Shown piece after piece: positions 19,687 through 29,194 of a stretch of DNA of 59,340 nucleotides. The notes beneath the pieces are model-generated. The model was not told the origin of the DNA, did no database searches, and worked only from the letters and a program-made list of their open reading frames with translations. The stretch comes from an uncultured Maricaulis sp. (lineage in GTDB: Bacteria; Pseudomonadota; Alphaproteobacteria; Caulobacterales; Maricaulaceae). The position numbers and the translations under genes were made by a program. The stretch covers positions 1 to 59,340 of the forward strand of contig NZ_CAJQOO010000002.1 of assembly GCF_905480005.1 (NCBI RefSeq), written 5' to 3'. Each line of letters begins with the position of its first letter. Within the stretch, counting starts at the first letter, position 1.

Positions 19687-20612
19687 GCTTCACGCTCCCG
19701 CATACCGGCCGCCGCTGCCCGATCAGGCAGGGCCCGGACGATCAGATCGCCCTCGCCGCGTAGGTCAAAACTCTCGGCGGCCAGGCGCAGGACACCGCGC
19801 TCGGCCTGGAGGCGGGCGAGAATGGCAATCGACGCCACCACATCCCCCTCCGGCAATTTCACATCAGCCCCGCTGTCGAGGCGCAAATTCCAGCGGCGCT
19901 CGCCGACCCGGACCGCACCGACGACACGGCCGGCGACATCGGGGTAATGGCTCAGCGCATCGACGATTTCCGGCGCGGCCTGATTGGCGCCCTCGGCGAC
20001 GACGAGCGGCAGGTCCGGCGGATTCATCACATCGGCGTCGGCGAGCACGATACCGTCACGATCAATCACATGCAGTCCGCCCTCGACCTGCCAGAGGGCA
20101 AAGGCCTCACGGGTTTCCACGACGATGGCGATCCGGTTCGGCAGCAGGCGCGCGACCCGGGCCCGGCGGATAATCGGCATGGCTTCGACGCGGGAGCGAA
20201 TGATCTCGGGGTCGACGGAAAAGATGGACTGGCCATCAGTGATCTGTGAGGCGAGGACGATCTCGTGCGCCATCTCGCCACGGGCACCGGTCACATCGAC
20301 GGCACGCACGGCAAAGCCGGCATCTGCCAGCTGACCTTCAACGCGGTCACCGGCCCAGGCGGTCACGTCATCCAGCTGTCCGAAAAGCGCAAGTCCGCCC
20401 AGCGTGACAGCCGACAGGCCGGCCACGGCGAGCCCGCCGAAACGGGCTGCATTCGCCATACGGTATCTGACACCCCGGATCTGGGCCTCGGCCCAGTTAC
20501 GCAAACGCCGCGGTGCGGACACCGCGGCGGACTGGGGTTTGGTCTTGCGACGGCCCGCATTACGCGAACCGGCACGCCTCACCTTCGACACGACGCATTC
20601 TCCGCCATCCAT
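19683..20612 (-). CDS. ftsQ: cell division protein FtsQ
   Basis: FtsQ is a bitopic inner-membrane protein that, with FtsL and FtsB, links early and late divisome steps. It has up to 309 residues. A basic cytoplasmic tail rich in Arg (about 10-60) leads into one membrane segment (about 62-80). A periplasmic POTRA domain follows ([20 protein letters not shown]), then the beta domain with [20 protein letters not shown]. The ATG at 20612 lies 34 bases inside ddl; a GTG at 20591 is an alternative start. The 3' end overlaps ftsA by four bases. Confidence 0.94.
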   Translation of the reverse strand: MDGGECVVSKVRRAGSRNAGRRKTKPQSAAVSAPRRLRNWAEAQIRGVRYRMANAARFGGLAVAGLSAVTLGGLALFGQLDDVTAWAGDRVEGQLADAGFAVRAVDVTGARGEMAHEIVLASQITDGQSIFSVDPEIIRSRVEAMPIIRRARVARLLPNRIAIVVETREAFALWQVEGGLHVIDRDGIVLADADVMNPPDLPLVVAEGANQAAPEIVDALSHYPDVAGRVVGAVRVGERRWNLRLDSGADVKLPEGDVVASIAILARLQAERGVLRLAAESFDLRGEGDLIVRALPDRAAAAGMREREA

Positions 20613-21493
20613 GCAACGAGATCAGAAAACGCGATCCCGCAATACTGCGCCTGTTCTGGCGCTAGTGATGTAGGTGTCATGCCCGGCTGGGTGTTAATTT
20701 CGAGTAACCATAGCGGTGTATGCGAATCGGTGTCGTAGCGGAAATCTGACCGCGTCATCCCGCGACATCCCAAGGCCTGGTGCGCTTTCAGGGCGAGAGA
20801 TTTGGCCAGTTCGGCGATCTCGTCCGACACGGGCGCCGGTAAAATATGATCCGATCCGCCGGCGGAATACTTCGCCTCGTAATCATAGAAAGTCGTGTTC
20901 GGCTTGATCTCGGTCACGCACAGGGCGCGATCTTCCATGACCGCCACCGTCAGCTCCCGTCCCGGAATATAGCGCTCGATCAGGATCTCATCGCCGAGCG
21001 CCCAGGCGGTCGAGCCCAGTTCGGCTGGCGGGCGATTGGCGCCTTCCAGCACGATATGCACACCGACTGACGACCCCTGGGCATTCGGCTTGGCCACATA
21101 GGGCGGCTTCATCGCATGCGACTTGGCGGCCTCGAAGCGATTGGTGATCAGGCCTTCCGGACAAGGAATACCGGCGGCGCGCAGCACGTCCTTGGCTTTT
21201 TGCTTGTCCATGGCCAGGGCCGAGGCGAGCACGCCCGAATGGGTGTAGGGCTTGCCGAAATGCTCGAGCACGCCCTGAACCAGCCCGTCCTCGCCCCATT
21301 CGCCGTGCAGCGCATTGAAGACGATATCCGGATCGGCGTCCGCGAGTTGTTGCGACAGATTGCGGCCGGCATCGATCTCGACAACATCATAGCCGGCGTC
21401 GCGCAGGCCCTTGGCGCAGGCCGCACCCGAGACCAGGGAAACATCCCGTTCCGGCGACAGACCGCCCGACAAAACCGCGATACGCTTGCTCAT
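20579..21493 (-). CDS. ddl: D-alanine-D-alanine ligase
   Basis: Ddl makes the D-Ala-D-Ala dipeptide that MurF adds to the wall precursor. The 304-residue DdlB-type ATP-grasp enzyme shows [16 protein letters not shown] at 8-23, [10 protein letters not shown] (catalytic Glu/His loop), the ATP-grasp motif [10 protein letters not shown], and the C-terminal metal site [15 protein letters not shown]. The start codon overlaps the stop codon of the upstream insert gene by four bases, with AGGA five bases before it. Its first codons (MSKRIAVL) recur at the start of two mini-frames further upstream. Confidence 0.97.
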   Translation of the reverse strand: MSKRIAVLSGGLSPERDVSLVSGAACAKGLRDAGYDVVEIDAGRNLSQQLADADPDIVFNALHGEWGEDGLVQGVLEHFGKPYTHSGVLASALAMDKQKAKDVLRAAGIPCPEGLITNRFEAAKSHAMKPPYVAKPNAQGSSVGVHIVLEGANRPPAELGSTAWALGDEILIERYIPGRELTVAVMEDRALCVTEIKPNTTFYDYEAKYSAGGSDHILPAPVSDEIAELAKSLALKAHQALGCRGMTRSDFRYDTDSHTPLWLLEINTQPGMTPTSLAPEQAQYCGIAFSDLVAWMAENASCRR

Positions 21494-22074
21494 GATTTCC
21501 TACCAGCTGCTTCCTCGCCTGCAGAATCGTTCGATATCGCCAATCGGCTAGCTCCACCGCGTTCTGCAAGCTCAACCAATTCAATCAGACATTCAGGTGG
21601 CGCAGACCCGAAGTCCACATGAAGGGAATCTTCTGAGATTGAAACGCTGTGAATCATGCCGCCAGGCTGGCCCGGCGCCGCTTGCGCTTCACGACCGCTC
21701 TCAAGCCCGAACCAATCATTGAACCAAGGATCCAGCACCACGCCTTCCCAGCGTGCACCTTCGATTGTGATGACGGCTTGAGACCAAACAAAAGGCTCTA
21801 TGTGTATTTGAGCCTCGCCCATCTGGCCGCTCACAGGCTCGAAATTCAACGCGTAGTCGGGCCAAAAGGGAACGACTTCGGAGCGACCAGATGCGTTTTG
21901 AACGAAATCCACACGAGCAAGATTTCCAAACAGTGCAGATTCGGACTGGAGCTGAAACGCCACTTCCGGAGAATTGGGGCCCTCGCGTTGCATCTGAGCT
22001 TCGACCCAGTTCGCGTACTGATCCACATAGTGAGATTGGACCTGCTCGATGACTATAATCCATTCTGGTGTCAT
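21490..22074 (-). CDS. hypothetical protein of the murB-ddl insert, paralogue b (194 aa)
   Basis: I do not recognise a named family. The C-terminal half (about 90-180) aligns by eye with the 199-residue protein at 22589-23188: about 40 identities in about 93 residues, including PFxW, ARW/AKW, WF..xFGL, LHxDFGxAPxExLIELV and GASxxAIS. The two are diverged paralogues. It has no membrane segment or signal, and the shared part is acidic and aromatic-rich. Base composition looks clearly lower in GC than the mur genes around it, which points to transfer. The 3' end overlaps the ddl start by four bases, and its ATG lies three bases after a 14-codon ddl-like mini-frame. Confidence 0.75.
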   Translation of the reverse strand: MTPEWIIVIEQVQSHYVDQYANWVEAQMQREGPNSPEVAFQLQSESALFGNLARVDFVQNASGRSEVVPFWPDYALNFEPVSGQMGEAQIHIEPFVWSQAVITIEGARWEGVVLDPWFNDWFGLESGREAQAAPGQPGGMIHSVSISEDSLHVDFGSAPPECLIELVELAERGGASRLAISNDSAGEEAAGRKS

Positions 22075-22077
22075 GGC

Positions 22078-22122
22078 TTACCCCATCTGGCCGCGCATCA
22101 GCACGGCAATTCGCTTGGTCAT
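22078..22122 (-). other. 14-codon mini-frame copying the ddl N terminus
   Basis: ATG at 22122-22120 reads MTKRIAVLMRGQMG and stops with TAA at 22080-22078, three bases before the next gene. The first eight codons match Ddl (MSKRIAVL) with one change. It starts four bases after the stop codon of the phosphatase-like gene. It is either the scar of an insertion at the ddl start or a small leader for translational coupling. Confidence 0.5.
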
Positions 22123-22126
22123 ACCC

Positions 22127-22450
22127 TTACCTCAAAAACGGTCCGGCTTTGGCTTCCAGCAACCGGATCAACTCAGGATCCATCACTTCATACTCGTCCG
22201 GAATTCCCAGACAGATGATCCGCTTTCCGTCCAGCACAGCCTTGTGCTTTTTGCGCAGCTTGTTCTTGTGCGCCTGTTCCATCACGAAGATCACATTGGC
22301 CCATTCAATCTGGTCGTGGGACAGCACGACGACCGCGTCATGGTTCAAACCGGCTGAGTCCGTCTCCACACCCGACCAGGACGCGAACACATGCTCGGCG
22401 GTAGGACTGCGCAACTTGTTGGCCGAACATATGAAAAGTGCCCGCTTCAT
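22127..22450 (-). CDS. low-molecular-weight protein tyrosine phosphatase-like protein
   Basis: A 107-residue protein with the active-site loop of the arsenate-reductase/LMW-phosphatase fold at its N terminus: ICSANKLRSPTAE, giving Cys8-x5-Arg14-Ser15. The usual CxGNxCRS is changed at the Gly and second Cys. A candidate acid loop is IPDEYEVMDPEL near the C terminus, with DE where classic enzymes have DP. It is shorter than standard members (about 150 residues), like a recognised group of short LMW-PTP-like proteins. Activity is therefore likely but not certain. It lies between two paralogous unknowns within the dcw operon. Its ATG overlaps the stop codon of a ddl-like mini-frame (ATGA). Confidence 0.75.
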   Translation of the reverse strand: MKRALFICSANKLRSPTAEHVFASWSGVETDSAGLNHDAVVVLSHDQIEWANVIFVMEQAHKNKLRKKHKAVLDGKRIICLGIPDEYEVMDPELIRLLEAKAGPFLR

Positions 22451-22539
22451 AGATCGCCAGCCCGCGCGGTGCAGACAATTCCGGATACTCGCGCGACACT
22501 CAGCTCCTGCACGAATACGCCTGCAACACGCTTGCTCAT
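22447..22539 (-). other. 30-codon mini-frame starting like ddl, coupled to the phosphatase-like gene
   Basis: ATG at 22539-22537 opens a 30-codon frame beginning MSKRVAGVF. Its first 12 bases are identical to the first 12 of ddl, and later pieces (RVSG..C) loosely echo the next part of Ddl. An AGGA lies seven bases upstream. The TGA overlaps the phosphatase-like ATG in an ATGA junction, so a ribosome finishing the mini-frame could start the gene directly. Confidence 0.5.
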
Positions 22540-22588
22540 GAGCTCGTCCTGACTGGACCCGGTCGACCGCAAATCGGCCCGGGCGGGG

Positions 22589-23188
22589 TTAGTTCAATAC
22601 GTCGCCGGCCGGCGCGTTCGGCGTCATCGGCTTCACGGTCGGATCACTGATCGCCACCGCGCTGGCGCCGGAGCGCGCGCCGATCCCGACCAGCTCGATC
22701 AGCGCCTCCAGCGGTGCCGTGCCGAAATCACAATGCAGGAGCTCGCCCTGCAGGGAGGCGGCATGGAGGAAACCACCGGTCTGCACGCCCGGCATGGTGA
22801 CGGGCACGCCCTTCATCAGGCCGAAATAGCGGTCGAACCAGTCCAGCAATGCGGCCTCGTCCCATTTCGCATCGCGCAGCTGGACGACCGCCGCGTCCCA
22901 GCGGAAGGGGTGGAGGTGCAGATGCACACCATCCATCGGCCCGTCCCAGGACTTGAAGGCGATCATTTCCTGCATGCGGAATTCGCGGAATTCCGGCTTC
23001 GGCTCGAGCTGGGTGGCGAAATCAATCCGGTAAAGGCTGCGCAGCAAGGCCTTGTCCGCCTTGATCGCAAAAGGATGTTCGCTGACACCCTGGGGAAACT
23101 GCTTGGCCATTTCCGGCAGCCATTGCGTGTAGGCGTAGACGAATTTTTCGCGGATCGGCTCAATGGCCGACGCCAGAGGATGTGTCAT
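22589..23188 (-). CDS. hypothetical protein of the murB-ddl insert, paralogue a (199 aa)
   Basis: This is the counterpart of the protein at 21490-22074; the shared region is residues about 90-182. No known catalytic motif stands out. Conserved features are paired aromatic residues (PFRW, AKW, DWFDRYFGL), an LHCDFGTAPLEALIELV segment and a GASAVAIS strand. It has no signal peptide or membrane segment, so it is probably cytoplasmic. The ATG overlaps the murB stop codon by four bases, so it is co-translated with the wall genes. Its base composition is close to that of its neighbours, unlike paralogue b, so this copy may be the older resident. Confidence 0.75.
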   Translation of the reverse strand: MTHPLASAIEPIREKFVYAYTQWLPEMAKQFPQGVSEHPFAIKADKALLRSLYRIDFATQLEPKPEFREFRMQEMIAFKSWDGPMDGVHLHLHPFRWDAAVVQLRDAKWDEAALLDWFDRYFGLMKGVPVTMPGVQTGGFLHAASLQGELLHCDFGTAPLEALIELVGIGARSGASAVAISDPTVKPMTPNAPAGDVLN

Positions 23189-24132
23189 CCGGGTTGCCCC
23201 TCTTTGTGTCCGTCGCCGGTCGTCCGGCCAATGCGCCGGACTTCCCAGCGCAGATCGATATCGTGTTGCTTGCGAACCCGAGCCCGCACGTCTTCCCCGA
23301 CCTGTTCCAGATCAGCCGCGCTGGCCGTGCCGTCATTGATCAGGAAGTTACAATGCTGCTCGGAAAAATGCGCCCCGCCAACGCGGTAGCCGCGACCGCC
23401 GACACTGTCGATCAACTCCCAGGACTTGCGCTGGTTCGGCGTGCCGGGCGGATCGGGATTGGCGAAGGTGGAGCCGGAGGTCTTCTCGCGGATCGGCTGC
23501 GTGCCTTCGCGCCGTGCCGTGATCGCATTCATCCGCTCGGTGATCGCGTCCGGATCATCGGCCTGCCCCTGGAAGACCGCCTCGGTGAAGATCCAGTCCT
23601 CCGGCGCCGAACAATGGCGATAGGAATAGGCCAGCTCCTGCGGTGTCGCGATGATCCGGCGGCCCATCCGGTCGAGCGCGATGGCTTCGACCAGCACGTC
23701 CGATGTTTCCTGGTCATAACAACCGGCATTCATGCGCAGCGCGCCGCCAATCGTGCCGGGCACGCCGACGAGATATTCCAGCCCGCCAATTCCGGCCTTC
23801 GCCGCCGCCTTGGCGACCATCTTGTCGAGCGCTCCGGCACCAGCGCGCAGGCGATGCCCGTCGAGTGCCTCGGTCTTCGCGAACGCGCCCGCCAGACGAA
23901 TCACGACACCCGGCACCCCGCCATCACGCACCAGCGTGTTCGACCCGGCGCCCAGCACGGTCACCGGGATCTCGTCCGGCGTCTCGGCGAGAAAGCGACA
24001 CAGATCGGACTCGTCGGCCGGCAGGTACAGCACATCCGCCGGACCACCCACCCGCAACCAGGTCAGATCCTTCAGCGGCGCGGCCTCGATATATTTGCCG
24101 CGAACGGGCGGGAGTCGGGACAGGAGGGTCAC
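23185..24132 (-). CDS. murB: UDP-N-acetylenolpyruvoylglucosamine reductase
   Basis: MurB reduces UDP-GlcNAc-enolpyruvate to UDP-MurNAc with NADPH and FAD. The 315-residue protein has the FAD-binding core ([30 protein letters not shown], then [17 protein letters not shown]). The substrate loop follows (YSYRHC, with Tyr and Arg), and then [11 protein letters not shown], containing the catalytic Ser, and [15 protein letters not shown]. This last pattern marks a type II-like MurB that lacks the E. coli Tyr loop. It overlaps murC and the next gene by four bases each. Confidence 0.96.
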   Translation of the reverse strand: MTLLSRLPPVRGKYIEAAPLKDLTWLRVGGPADVLYLPADESDLCRFLAETPDEIPVTVLGAGSNTLVRDGGVPGVVIRLAGAFAKTEALDGHRLRAGAGALDKMVAKAAAKAGIGGLEYLVGVPGTIGGALRMNAGCYDQETSDVLVEAIALDRMGRRIIATPQELAYSYRHCSAPEDWIFTEAVFQGQADDPDAITERMNAITARREGTQPIREKTSGSTFANPDPPGTPNQRKSWELIDSVGGRGYRVGGAHFSEQHCNFLINDGTASAADLEQVGEDVRARVRKQHDIDLRWEVRRIGRTTGDGHKEGQPG

Positions 24133-25535
24133 CCCGTCGCCTCCAGCTCACCCGGCAAGGCATAGGCCCACTGCGTGATGTCGCCGGCGCCGAGGCAGAT
24201 GACGACATCGCCCGCACCGGCGCGTTTGGCGACATCGGCGGCGACGGTTTCACGCGTCGTGGCAATGGCATCGCGGTGACCATGGGCGCCCAGGCTTTCC
24301 ACCAAATGGGGCTGGTCGGCGCCTTCAATCGGGTCCTCGCCGGCGGTATAGACCGGGGTGACCAGAACGCTGTCGGCATCATTGAAACAGGTGGAAAAAT
24401 CGTCGAACAAGTCGTGCAGACGGCTATAGCGATGCGGCTGAATGACCGCGATCACCTTGCCGGTTGACGCCTGGCGGGCGGCTTTCAGCGCCGCGAGGAT
24501 CTCGACCGGGTGATGGCCGTAATCATCAATGATGGCGGCGCCCTTCCACTCGCCCGTGCGGGTAAAGCGACGCTTCACCCCGCCAAACTGACCCAGCGCC
24601 GTCCGGGCACCCTCCTCGGTCAGGCCCAGCTCGCGCGCCGTCGCCAGGGCGGCCACCGCATTGAGGACATTGTGCTCGCCCATCATCGGCAGGAAGAGGC
24701 CCTGCCAGACGGTTTCATCCTGCCCGCGCAGGCGGAAACGGACATCGAATGTCGCGCCGGACGGGTCCATTTCGAGATTTTCCAGCCGGGCATCGGCCTG
24801 CGGGTTCTGGCCATAGGTGATCACCCGACGGTCTTCGACCCGGCTGGCCAGGGACTGGACTTCCGGGTGGTCCGTGCACAGGACGGCAAAACCGTAGAAG
24901 GGCAGGTTTTCGACGAATTGATAGAAGGCCTGACGCAGCGTATCGAAATCGCCGTAATGCTCCATGTGCTCGGGATCGATATTGGTGACGATCGCCACCG
25001 TCGAGCGAAGCTTGAGGAAGGAGCCATCGCTCTCATCCGCCTCGACCGCCATCCAGTCGCCCAATCCCATCTTGGCGTTGGAGCCATAGGCGGAAATGAT
25101 GCCGCCATTGATCACGGTCGGATCGACACCGGCCGCGTCCATCAGCACAGAGACCAGCGAGGTGGTCGTCGTCTTGCCATGCGTTCCACCGACTGCGACG
25201 GCGAATTTCAGGCGCATCAGTTCGGCCAGCATTTCCGCGCGGCGTACGACCGGGATCTTGGCAGCCCGGGCCGCGACGAGCTCGGGATTGTCCGGCTTGA
25301 TGGCCGAGGAGACGACAATGGCGCCCGCGCCCCAGACATTCTCTGCGGCATGGCCGATGGCGACCGTCGCGCCGAGGCCGGTCAGGCGCTCGACATTGGG
25401 GTTCGCCTTGATGTCGGAACCCTGAACCTTGTAGCCCAGATTGAGCATGACTTCGGCGATGCCGGACATGCCGATCCCGCCGATACCGACGAAATGGACG
25501 GGGCCGACTTCAAATGGCAGGGCGGTGAATTTCAT
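24129..25535 (-). CDS. murC: UDP-N-acetylmuramate-L-alanine ligase
   Basis: MurC adds L-Ala to UDP-MurNAc using ATP. The 468 residues contain the UDP-binding Rossmann loop [14 protein letters not shown] (16-29), the ATP loop GTHGKT (117-122), central EADESDGSF, and the C-terminal ligase domain with HHPVEI and PHRYSR. It is part of the overlapping dcw array, sharing four bases with both murG and murB. Confidence 0.97.
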   Translation of the reverse strand: MKFTALPFEVGPVHFVGIGGIGMSGIAEVMLNLGYKVQGSDIKANPNVERLTGLGATVAIGHAAENVWGAGAIVVSSAIKPDNPELVAARAAKIPVVRRAEMLAELMRLKFAVAVGGTHGKTTTTSLVSVLMDAAGVDPTVINGGIISAYGSNAKMGLGDWMAVEADESDGSFLKLRSTVAIVTNIDPEHMEHYGDFDTLRQAFYQFVENLPFYGFAVLCTDHPEVQSLASRVEDRRVITYGQNPQADARLENLEMDPSGATFDVRFRLRGQDETVWQGLFLPMMGEHNVLNAVAALATARELGLTEEGARTALGQFGGVKRRFTRTGEWKGAAIIDDYGHHPVEILAALKAARQASTGKVIAVIQPHRYSRLHDLFDDFSTCFNDADSVLVTPVYTAGEDPIEGADQPHLVESLGAHGHRDAIATTRETVAADVAKRAGAGDVVICLGAGDITQWAYALPGELEATG

Positions 25536-26638
25536 ACGAGGGCTCCGGTGACCAGGCCGTCGACCGCCCGCGCCAGCGCATCGGCGGCATCAGGTCGGCC
25601 GAGCGCGCGCGCCGACTGGGCGCGGCTGGCGAGATCGTCAGGGTTGGACAAACGGGTTTCGACGAGGGCGGCGATCTTCCCGGCCGTGAACTCGCCTTCA
25701 TGGACGACATCACAGGCCACCGCCTGGACAAGCCCATCGACATTGGCGGCCTGGTGATCGTCTGCGGCGATCGCCAGCGGGCAAAAGATGGCCGGACGCC
25801 CGACGCCCGCGACTTCGGACACAGTGGACGCTCCGGCCCGGCCGATCACGAGATGGCTGGCGGCATAGAGCGCTCCGACATCCTCGAAAAAGGGTTCGCA
25901 TCGGGCGGCAATGCCGGCGGCTTGGTAAATCTCACGGGCCATGGGGAGGGATTCCTCCCGCGTCTGTTGGACCACATCAAGGCGAGACCGGAGCTTTTCC
26001 GGGATCATCGCCAGCGCCTTCGGCACCGTCTCCGACAGGATACGCGCACCCAGCGAGCCGCCCAGCACCAGAATGTTGAGCCGCCCGTCAGCGGTGATCG
26101 CCGGATATCCGGCGGCGCGCGCCTCGATGATCGGTTCGCGCAGGGGATTGCCTGTCAGGATATGACGCTTTTTCGCTTTCGCCGGCAGCCGGTCGAGGCG
26201 TTCAAAGCCGGAGGCGATGAAGCCGGCCTTGCCGGCAAAGACCCGATTGACCCGGCCGAGCACGGCATTTTGCTCGTGAATGGCAAAGGGTGTGCCCATG
26301 GACCGGGCAACCGCCAGGGCGGGGAAAGCCGGATAGCCACCAAAACCGGCCACAACATCAGGCTTCCACTTGCCGGCAATGGCGCGCGCCTGGGCAAAGC
26401 CCTGGGTCAGTTCCAGCGCCGCCTTGGCCAGTTTGACGGGATTTTTCGTCGACGGGCTGGCGGCATGGATTTCGTCGACCGCAACGGCCGGGAAGTCGGT
26501 GGCATGGCGCAGACCGCGCGTATCGGTGACGAGGCGCACCTGCCAGCCGCGCGCGATCAGCGCTTCGGCCGCGGCGCGCGCGGGAAACATGTGTCCACCG
26601 GTTCCGCCGGCGGCGATCAGGCATCGTCTGGGTGTCAT
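25532..26638 (-). CDS. murG: lipid II synthase (UDP-GlcNAc transferase MurG)
   Basis: MurG transfers GlcNAc to lipid I on the inner face of the membrane. It has 368 residues in the GT-B fold. The glycine loop [12 protein letters not shown] lies at residues 9-20, [16 protein letters not shown] in the middle, VLGGSLGAR opens the C domain, and [17 protein letters not shown] is the UDP-GlcNAc site. It overlaps ftsW and murC by four bases on each side. Confidence 0.97.
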   Translation of the reverse strand: MTPRRCLIAAGGTGGHMFPARAAAEALIARGWQVRLVTDTRGLRHATDFPAVAVDEIHAASPSTKNPVKLAKAALELTQGFAQARAIAGKWKPDVVAGFGGYPAFPALAVARSMGTPFAIHEQNAVLGRVNRVFAGKAGFIASGFERLDRLPAKAKKRHILTGNPLREPIIEARAAGYPAITADGRLNILVLGGSLGARILSETVPKALAMIPEKLRSRLDVVQQTREESLPMAREIYQAAGIAARCEPFFEDVGALYAASHLVIGRAGASTVSEVAGVGRPAIFCPLAIAADDHQAANVDGLVQAVACDVVHEGEFTAGKIAALVETRLSNPDDLASRAQSARALGRPDAADALARAVDGLVTGALV

Positions 26639-27762
26639 GCGGCGTAACGGGTCGTATAGGCGCCGGGTCGACGGCGCGTGAAAGCGAGCAGGAGGCCGGC
26701 GCCAAAAGCGAGGGCGAGCATGGATGAACCTCCATAGGACACGAAGGGCAAGGTCATGCCCTTGGGTGGAATGAGGTTCAAGTTTACGGCGATATTGACC
26801 AGGCTTTGCAGTCCGAATTGCAGCGCAAGTCCAGCAACGGCCAACTGCGCGAAACCATCCTGCAATCGCATGACCTGCATCCAGGCCCGCGTGACCAGAA
26901 TGGCGAAGAGGCCGATTATCGACAGCGAGGCGATCAGGCCGAACTCCTCGGCGGCGACCGAGAAGATGAAATCCGTGTGCGCATCGGGCAGCAAATGCTT
27001 CACCTCGCCCTCACCGGGGCCGACACCGGCAATCCCGCCCCTCGAGATCGCCTCGGTCGCCCGGTCAATCTGGTAGGTGTCGCCGCTTTCCGGATTGAGG
27101 AAACGGTCCACGCGGGACGCAATGTGCGGAAAGGTGAAATAGGCCAGGGTCGATCCCGACGCCGCCAGCCCGCCCAGGACCGCCACCCAGATCCAGGACA
27201 GTCCGGAGGCGAAAAAAATACCGCCAAAACACAGGGTCAAAAGCACGGACTGGCCGAAATCCGGTTGCAGCATCAACAAGCCGATCGCCACCGCGAACAG
27301 GCCGAAGGCGATGATCCGCCCGGGCACGGGGGCACCGCGCTTCTCCTCGGAGAACAGCCAGGCCGCCGTGACCAGCAAGGCTGGCTTGAGAAATTCCGAG
27401 GGTTGCAGCGAGAAGGCGCCGAAGCGCAGCCAGCGGGTCGCGCCCTTGACCTCATAGCCCACGAGCAGGACCGCGCCCATCAGGACGAAAGCACCGACAA
27501 GGGCCAGGCCGGCCAGTCGCCGCGCGCCCTTGGGCGACAGCGCGGATATTCCCAACAGGCCGACCAGGCTGAGCACCGCGAAGACGCCCTGCCGGTAGAG
27601 GAAGTAGAAGGGATCATCCAGGCCGAGGCGTTCCGAGGCCGCCGGACTGGCCGCCATGGACAGGACGAGTCCGGTGATGATCAGCGCCAGGATGACGAAG
27701 AGCAGGGTACGGTCAATGCCGCGCCACCAGCTCGCCAGCGCCCGCGGGAAACTCTGGATCAC
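26635..27762 (-). CDS. ftsW: SEDS glycosyltransferase FtsW
   Basis: FtsW is the septal peptidoglycan polymerase that works with FtsI. The 375-residue, ten-helix membrane protein shows the SEDS landmarks: GATRWLRFGAFSLQPSEF after the fourth helix, then DFGQSVLL, and the C-terminal NLIPPKGMTLPFVSYGGSS. The cytoplasmic tail is Arg-rich. Its position between murD and murG is canonical, and both junctions overlap by four bases. Confidence 0.97.
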   Translation of the reverse strand: MIQSFPRALASWWRGIDRTLLFVILALIITGLVLSMAASPAASERLGLDDPFYFLYRQGVFAVLSLVGLLGISALSPKGARRLAGLALVGAFVLMGAVLLVGYEVKGATRWLRFGAFSLQPSEFLKPALLVTAAWLFSEEKRGAPVPGRIIAFGLFAVAIGLLMLQPDFGQSVLLTLCFGGIFFASGLSWIWVAVLGGLAASGSTLAYFTFPHIASRVDRFLNPESGDTYQIDRATEAISRGGIAGVGPGEGEVKHLLPDAHTDFIFSVAAEEFGLIASLSIIGLFAILVTRAWMQVMRLQDGFAQLAVAGLALQFGLQSLVNIAVNLNLIPPKGMTLPFVSYGGSSMLALAFGAGLLLAFTRRRPGAYTTRYAA

Positions 27763-29183
27763 GCAACACCCTCCGCCACGGAATCGACCGGCACGAGGGC
27801 GCGCACCAGCTCGCGGAAGGCGTCGCCGCGCGCTTCATAACTGGTGAATTGATCGAAGGAGGCCGCTGCCGGTGACAGGAGAACAACCTGGCCCGACACG
27901 CCTGCCGCTATTGCATCGCGCGTGGCCGCCTCAAGCGCCGCGGCCAGATCACCGCACGCTTCGTGCGGGACATCCCCGGCGAGCTCGGCGGCGAAGCCGG
28001 TCGCCGCCTCACCGATCAGATAGGCTTTGGCGACACGGTCGAAATGCGGCCGCGCAGCGACCAGTCCGCCATCCTTGGCGCGGCCACCGACAATCCACCG
28101 GACATGGTCATAACAACCCAAGGCCTGCGTGGCGGCCTCGGCATTGGTCGCCTTGGAATCATTGATATAGGTGACGCCATTGATCGTCGCGATCCGCTCC
28201 TGACGATGCGCCAGACCCGGAAAGGTCGCGATCGCATCGGCGGCGGCGCGCCCCGAGACACCCAGCGCCCGGACGGCGGCCAGTGCGGCGGCCGCGTTCT
28301 GGGCATTGTGGCGCCCCGGCAGAGCCGGCGCCTTCGCCAGGTCGACGACCGGATGCGAGGCACAGTCCAGCGCGTCATAGACCCGGTCGCCCAGCGCATA
28401 GACGCCGCGCGCGAAGACCCGCCCGGCCGAGATCGGAATGATCTCCTCCTCGCGTCGATTGCGACGCAGGGTGGAGAAATAGGCCGAGGTCACATTGTCA
28501 TCGATCCCGATAACCGCCACATCGCCCGGCCGCTGCATGTCGAACAAGCGCTGTTTGGCGCGGAAATATCCGTCAAAATCACCATGCCGGTCGATATGAT
28601 CCGGCGAGATGTTCAGCAGGAGCGCGACATCACAGGCCAGCGAGTGGGTGAGGTCCAACTGGTAAGACGACAGTTCGAGGACATAGTAACTGCCCGGTCG
28701 CGGCGCCGCCTGAGCGAGAATGGCGTCACCAATATTGCCGCCGACCACGACATTGCGCCCGGTCTCGCGCAGGATGTGACCGATGAGGGCGGTCGTCGTC
28801 GACTTTCCATTGGTCCCGGTAATGCCGATGATTTTGGGTCGACGCTTCTCAGGCAGATCGGCAATCGCCATCGCGAAGAGTTCGACATCGCCGATCACCG
28901 GCGCATCAACGGCCCGGGCCAGCTCGACCACGTGATGGGGTTTGGGATGGGTCAAGGGGATGCCCGGCGACAATATCAGGGCTGCAATATCGCCCCAGTC
29001 GCGCCGGTTGAGATCATCCAGGGTCAGGCCGTCCGCCTCGGCGCGCAGCCGCGAGGGCTCGGAATCGTCCCAGCACGATACCGTTGCGCCGCCTGCCTCG
29101 AGGGCTTTTGCCGTGGCTATGCCTGTGCGCCCCAATCCGAACACAGCCACGCGGCGGCCTTCATATGCATGGATCGGGATCAT
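27759..29183 (-). CDS. murD: UDP-MurNAc-L-Ala-D-Glu ligase
   Basis: MurD adds D-Glu to UDP-MurNAc-L-Ala. It has 474 residues. The N-terminal Rossmann loop VFGLGRTGIATAKAL is followed by the ATP loop GTNGKST (123-129), LSSYQLDLT, NISPDHIDRH, and the C-terminal NDSKATNAEA and WIVGG strands. It follows mraY after 11 bases and overlaps ftsW by four. Confidence 0.97.
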   Translation of the reverse strand: MIPIHAYEGRRVAVFGLGRTGIATAKALEAGGATVSCWDDSEPSRLRAEADGLTLDDLNRRDWGDIAALILSPGIPLTHPKPHHVVELARAVDAPVIGDVELFAMAIADLPEKRRPKIIGITGTNGKSTTTALIGHILRETGRNVVVGGNIGDAILAQAAPRPGSYYVLELSSYQLDLTHSLACDVALLLNISPDHIDRHGDFDGYFRAKQRLFDMQRPGDVAVIGIDDNVTSAYFSTLRRNRREEEIIPISAGRVFARGVYALGDRVYDALDCASHPVVDLAKAPALPGRHNAQNAAAALAAVRALGVSGRAAADAIATFPGLAHRQERIATINGVTYINDSKATNAEAATQALGCYDHVRWIVGGRAKDGGLVAARPHFDRVAKAYLIGEAATGFAAELAGDVPHEACGDLAAALEAATRDAIAAGVSGQVVLLSPAAASFDQFTSYEARGDAFRELVRALVPVDSVAEGVA

Positions 29184-29194
29184 GAAGACCTAGC

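Noticed and set aside
20694-20708. TTAA-N7-TAAC inside ddl, considered as a CtrA site for a ftsQA promoter
   Set aside because: Two of four bases in the second half-site differ from the consensus, and the sequence is explained by conserved Ddl codons (NTQPGMT).
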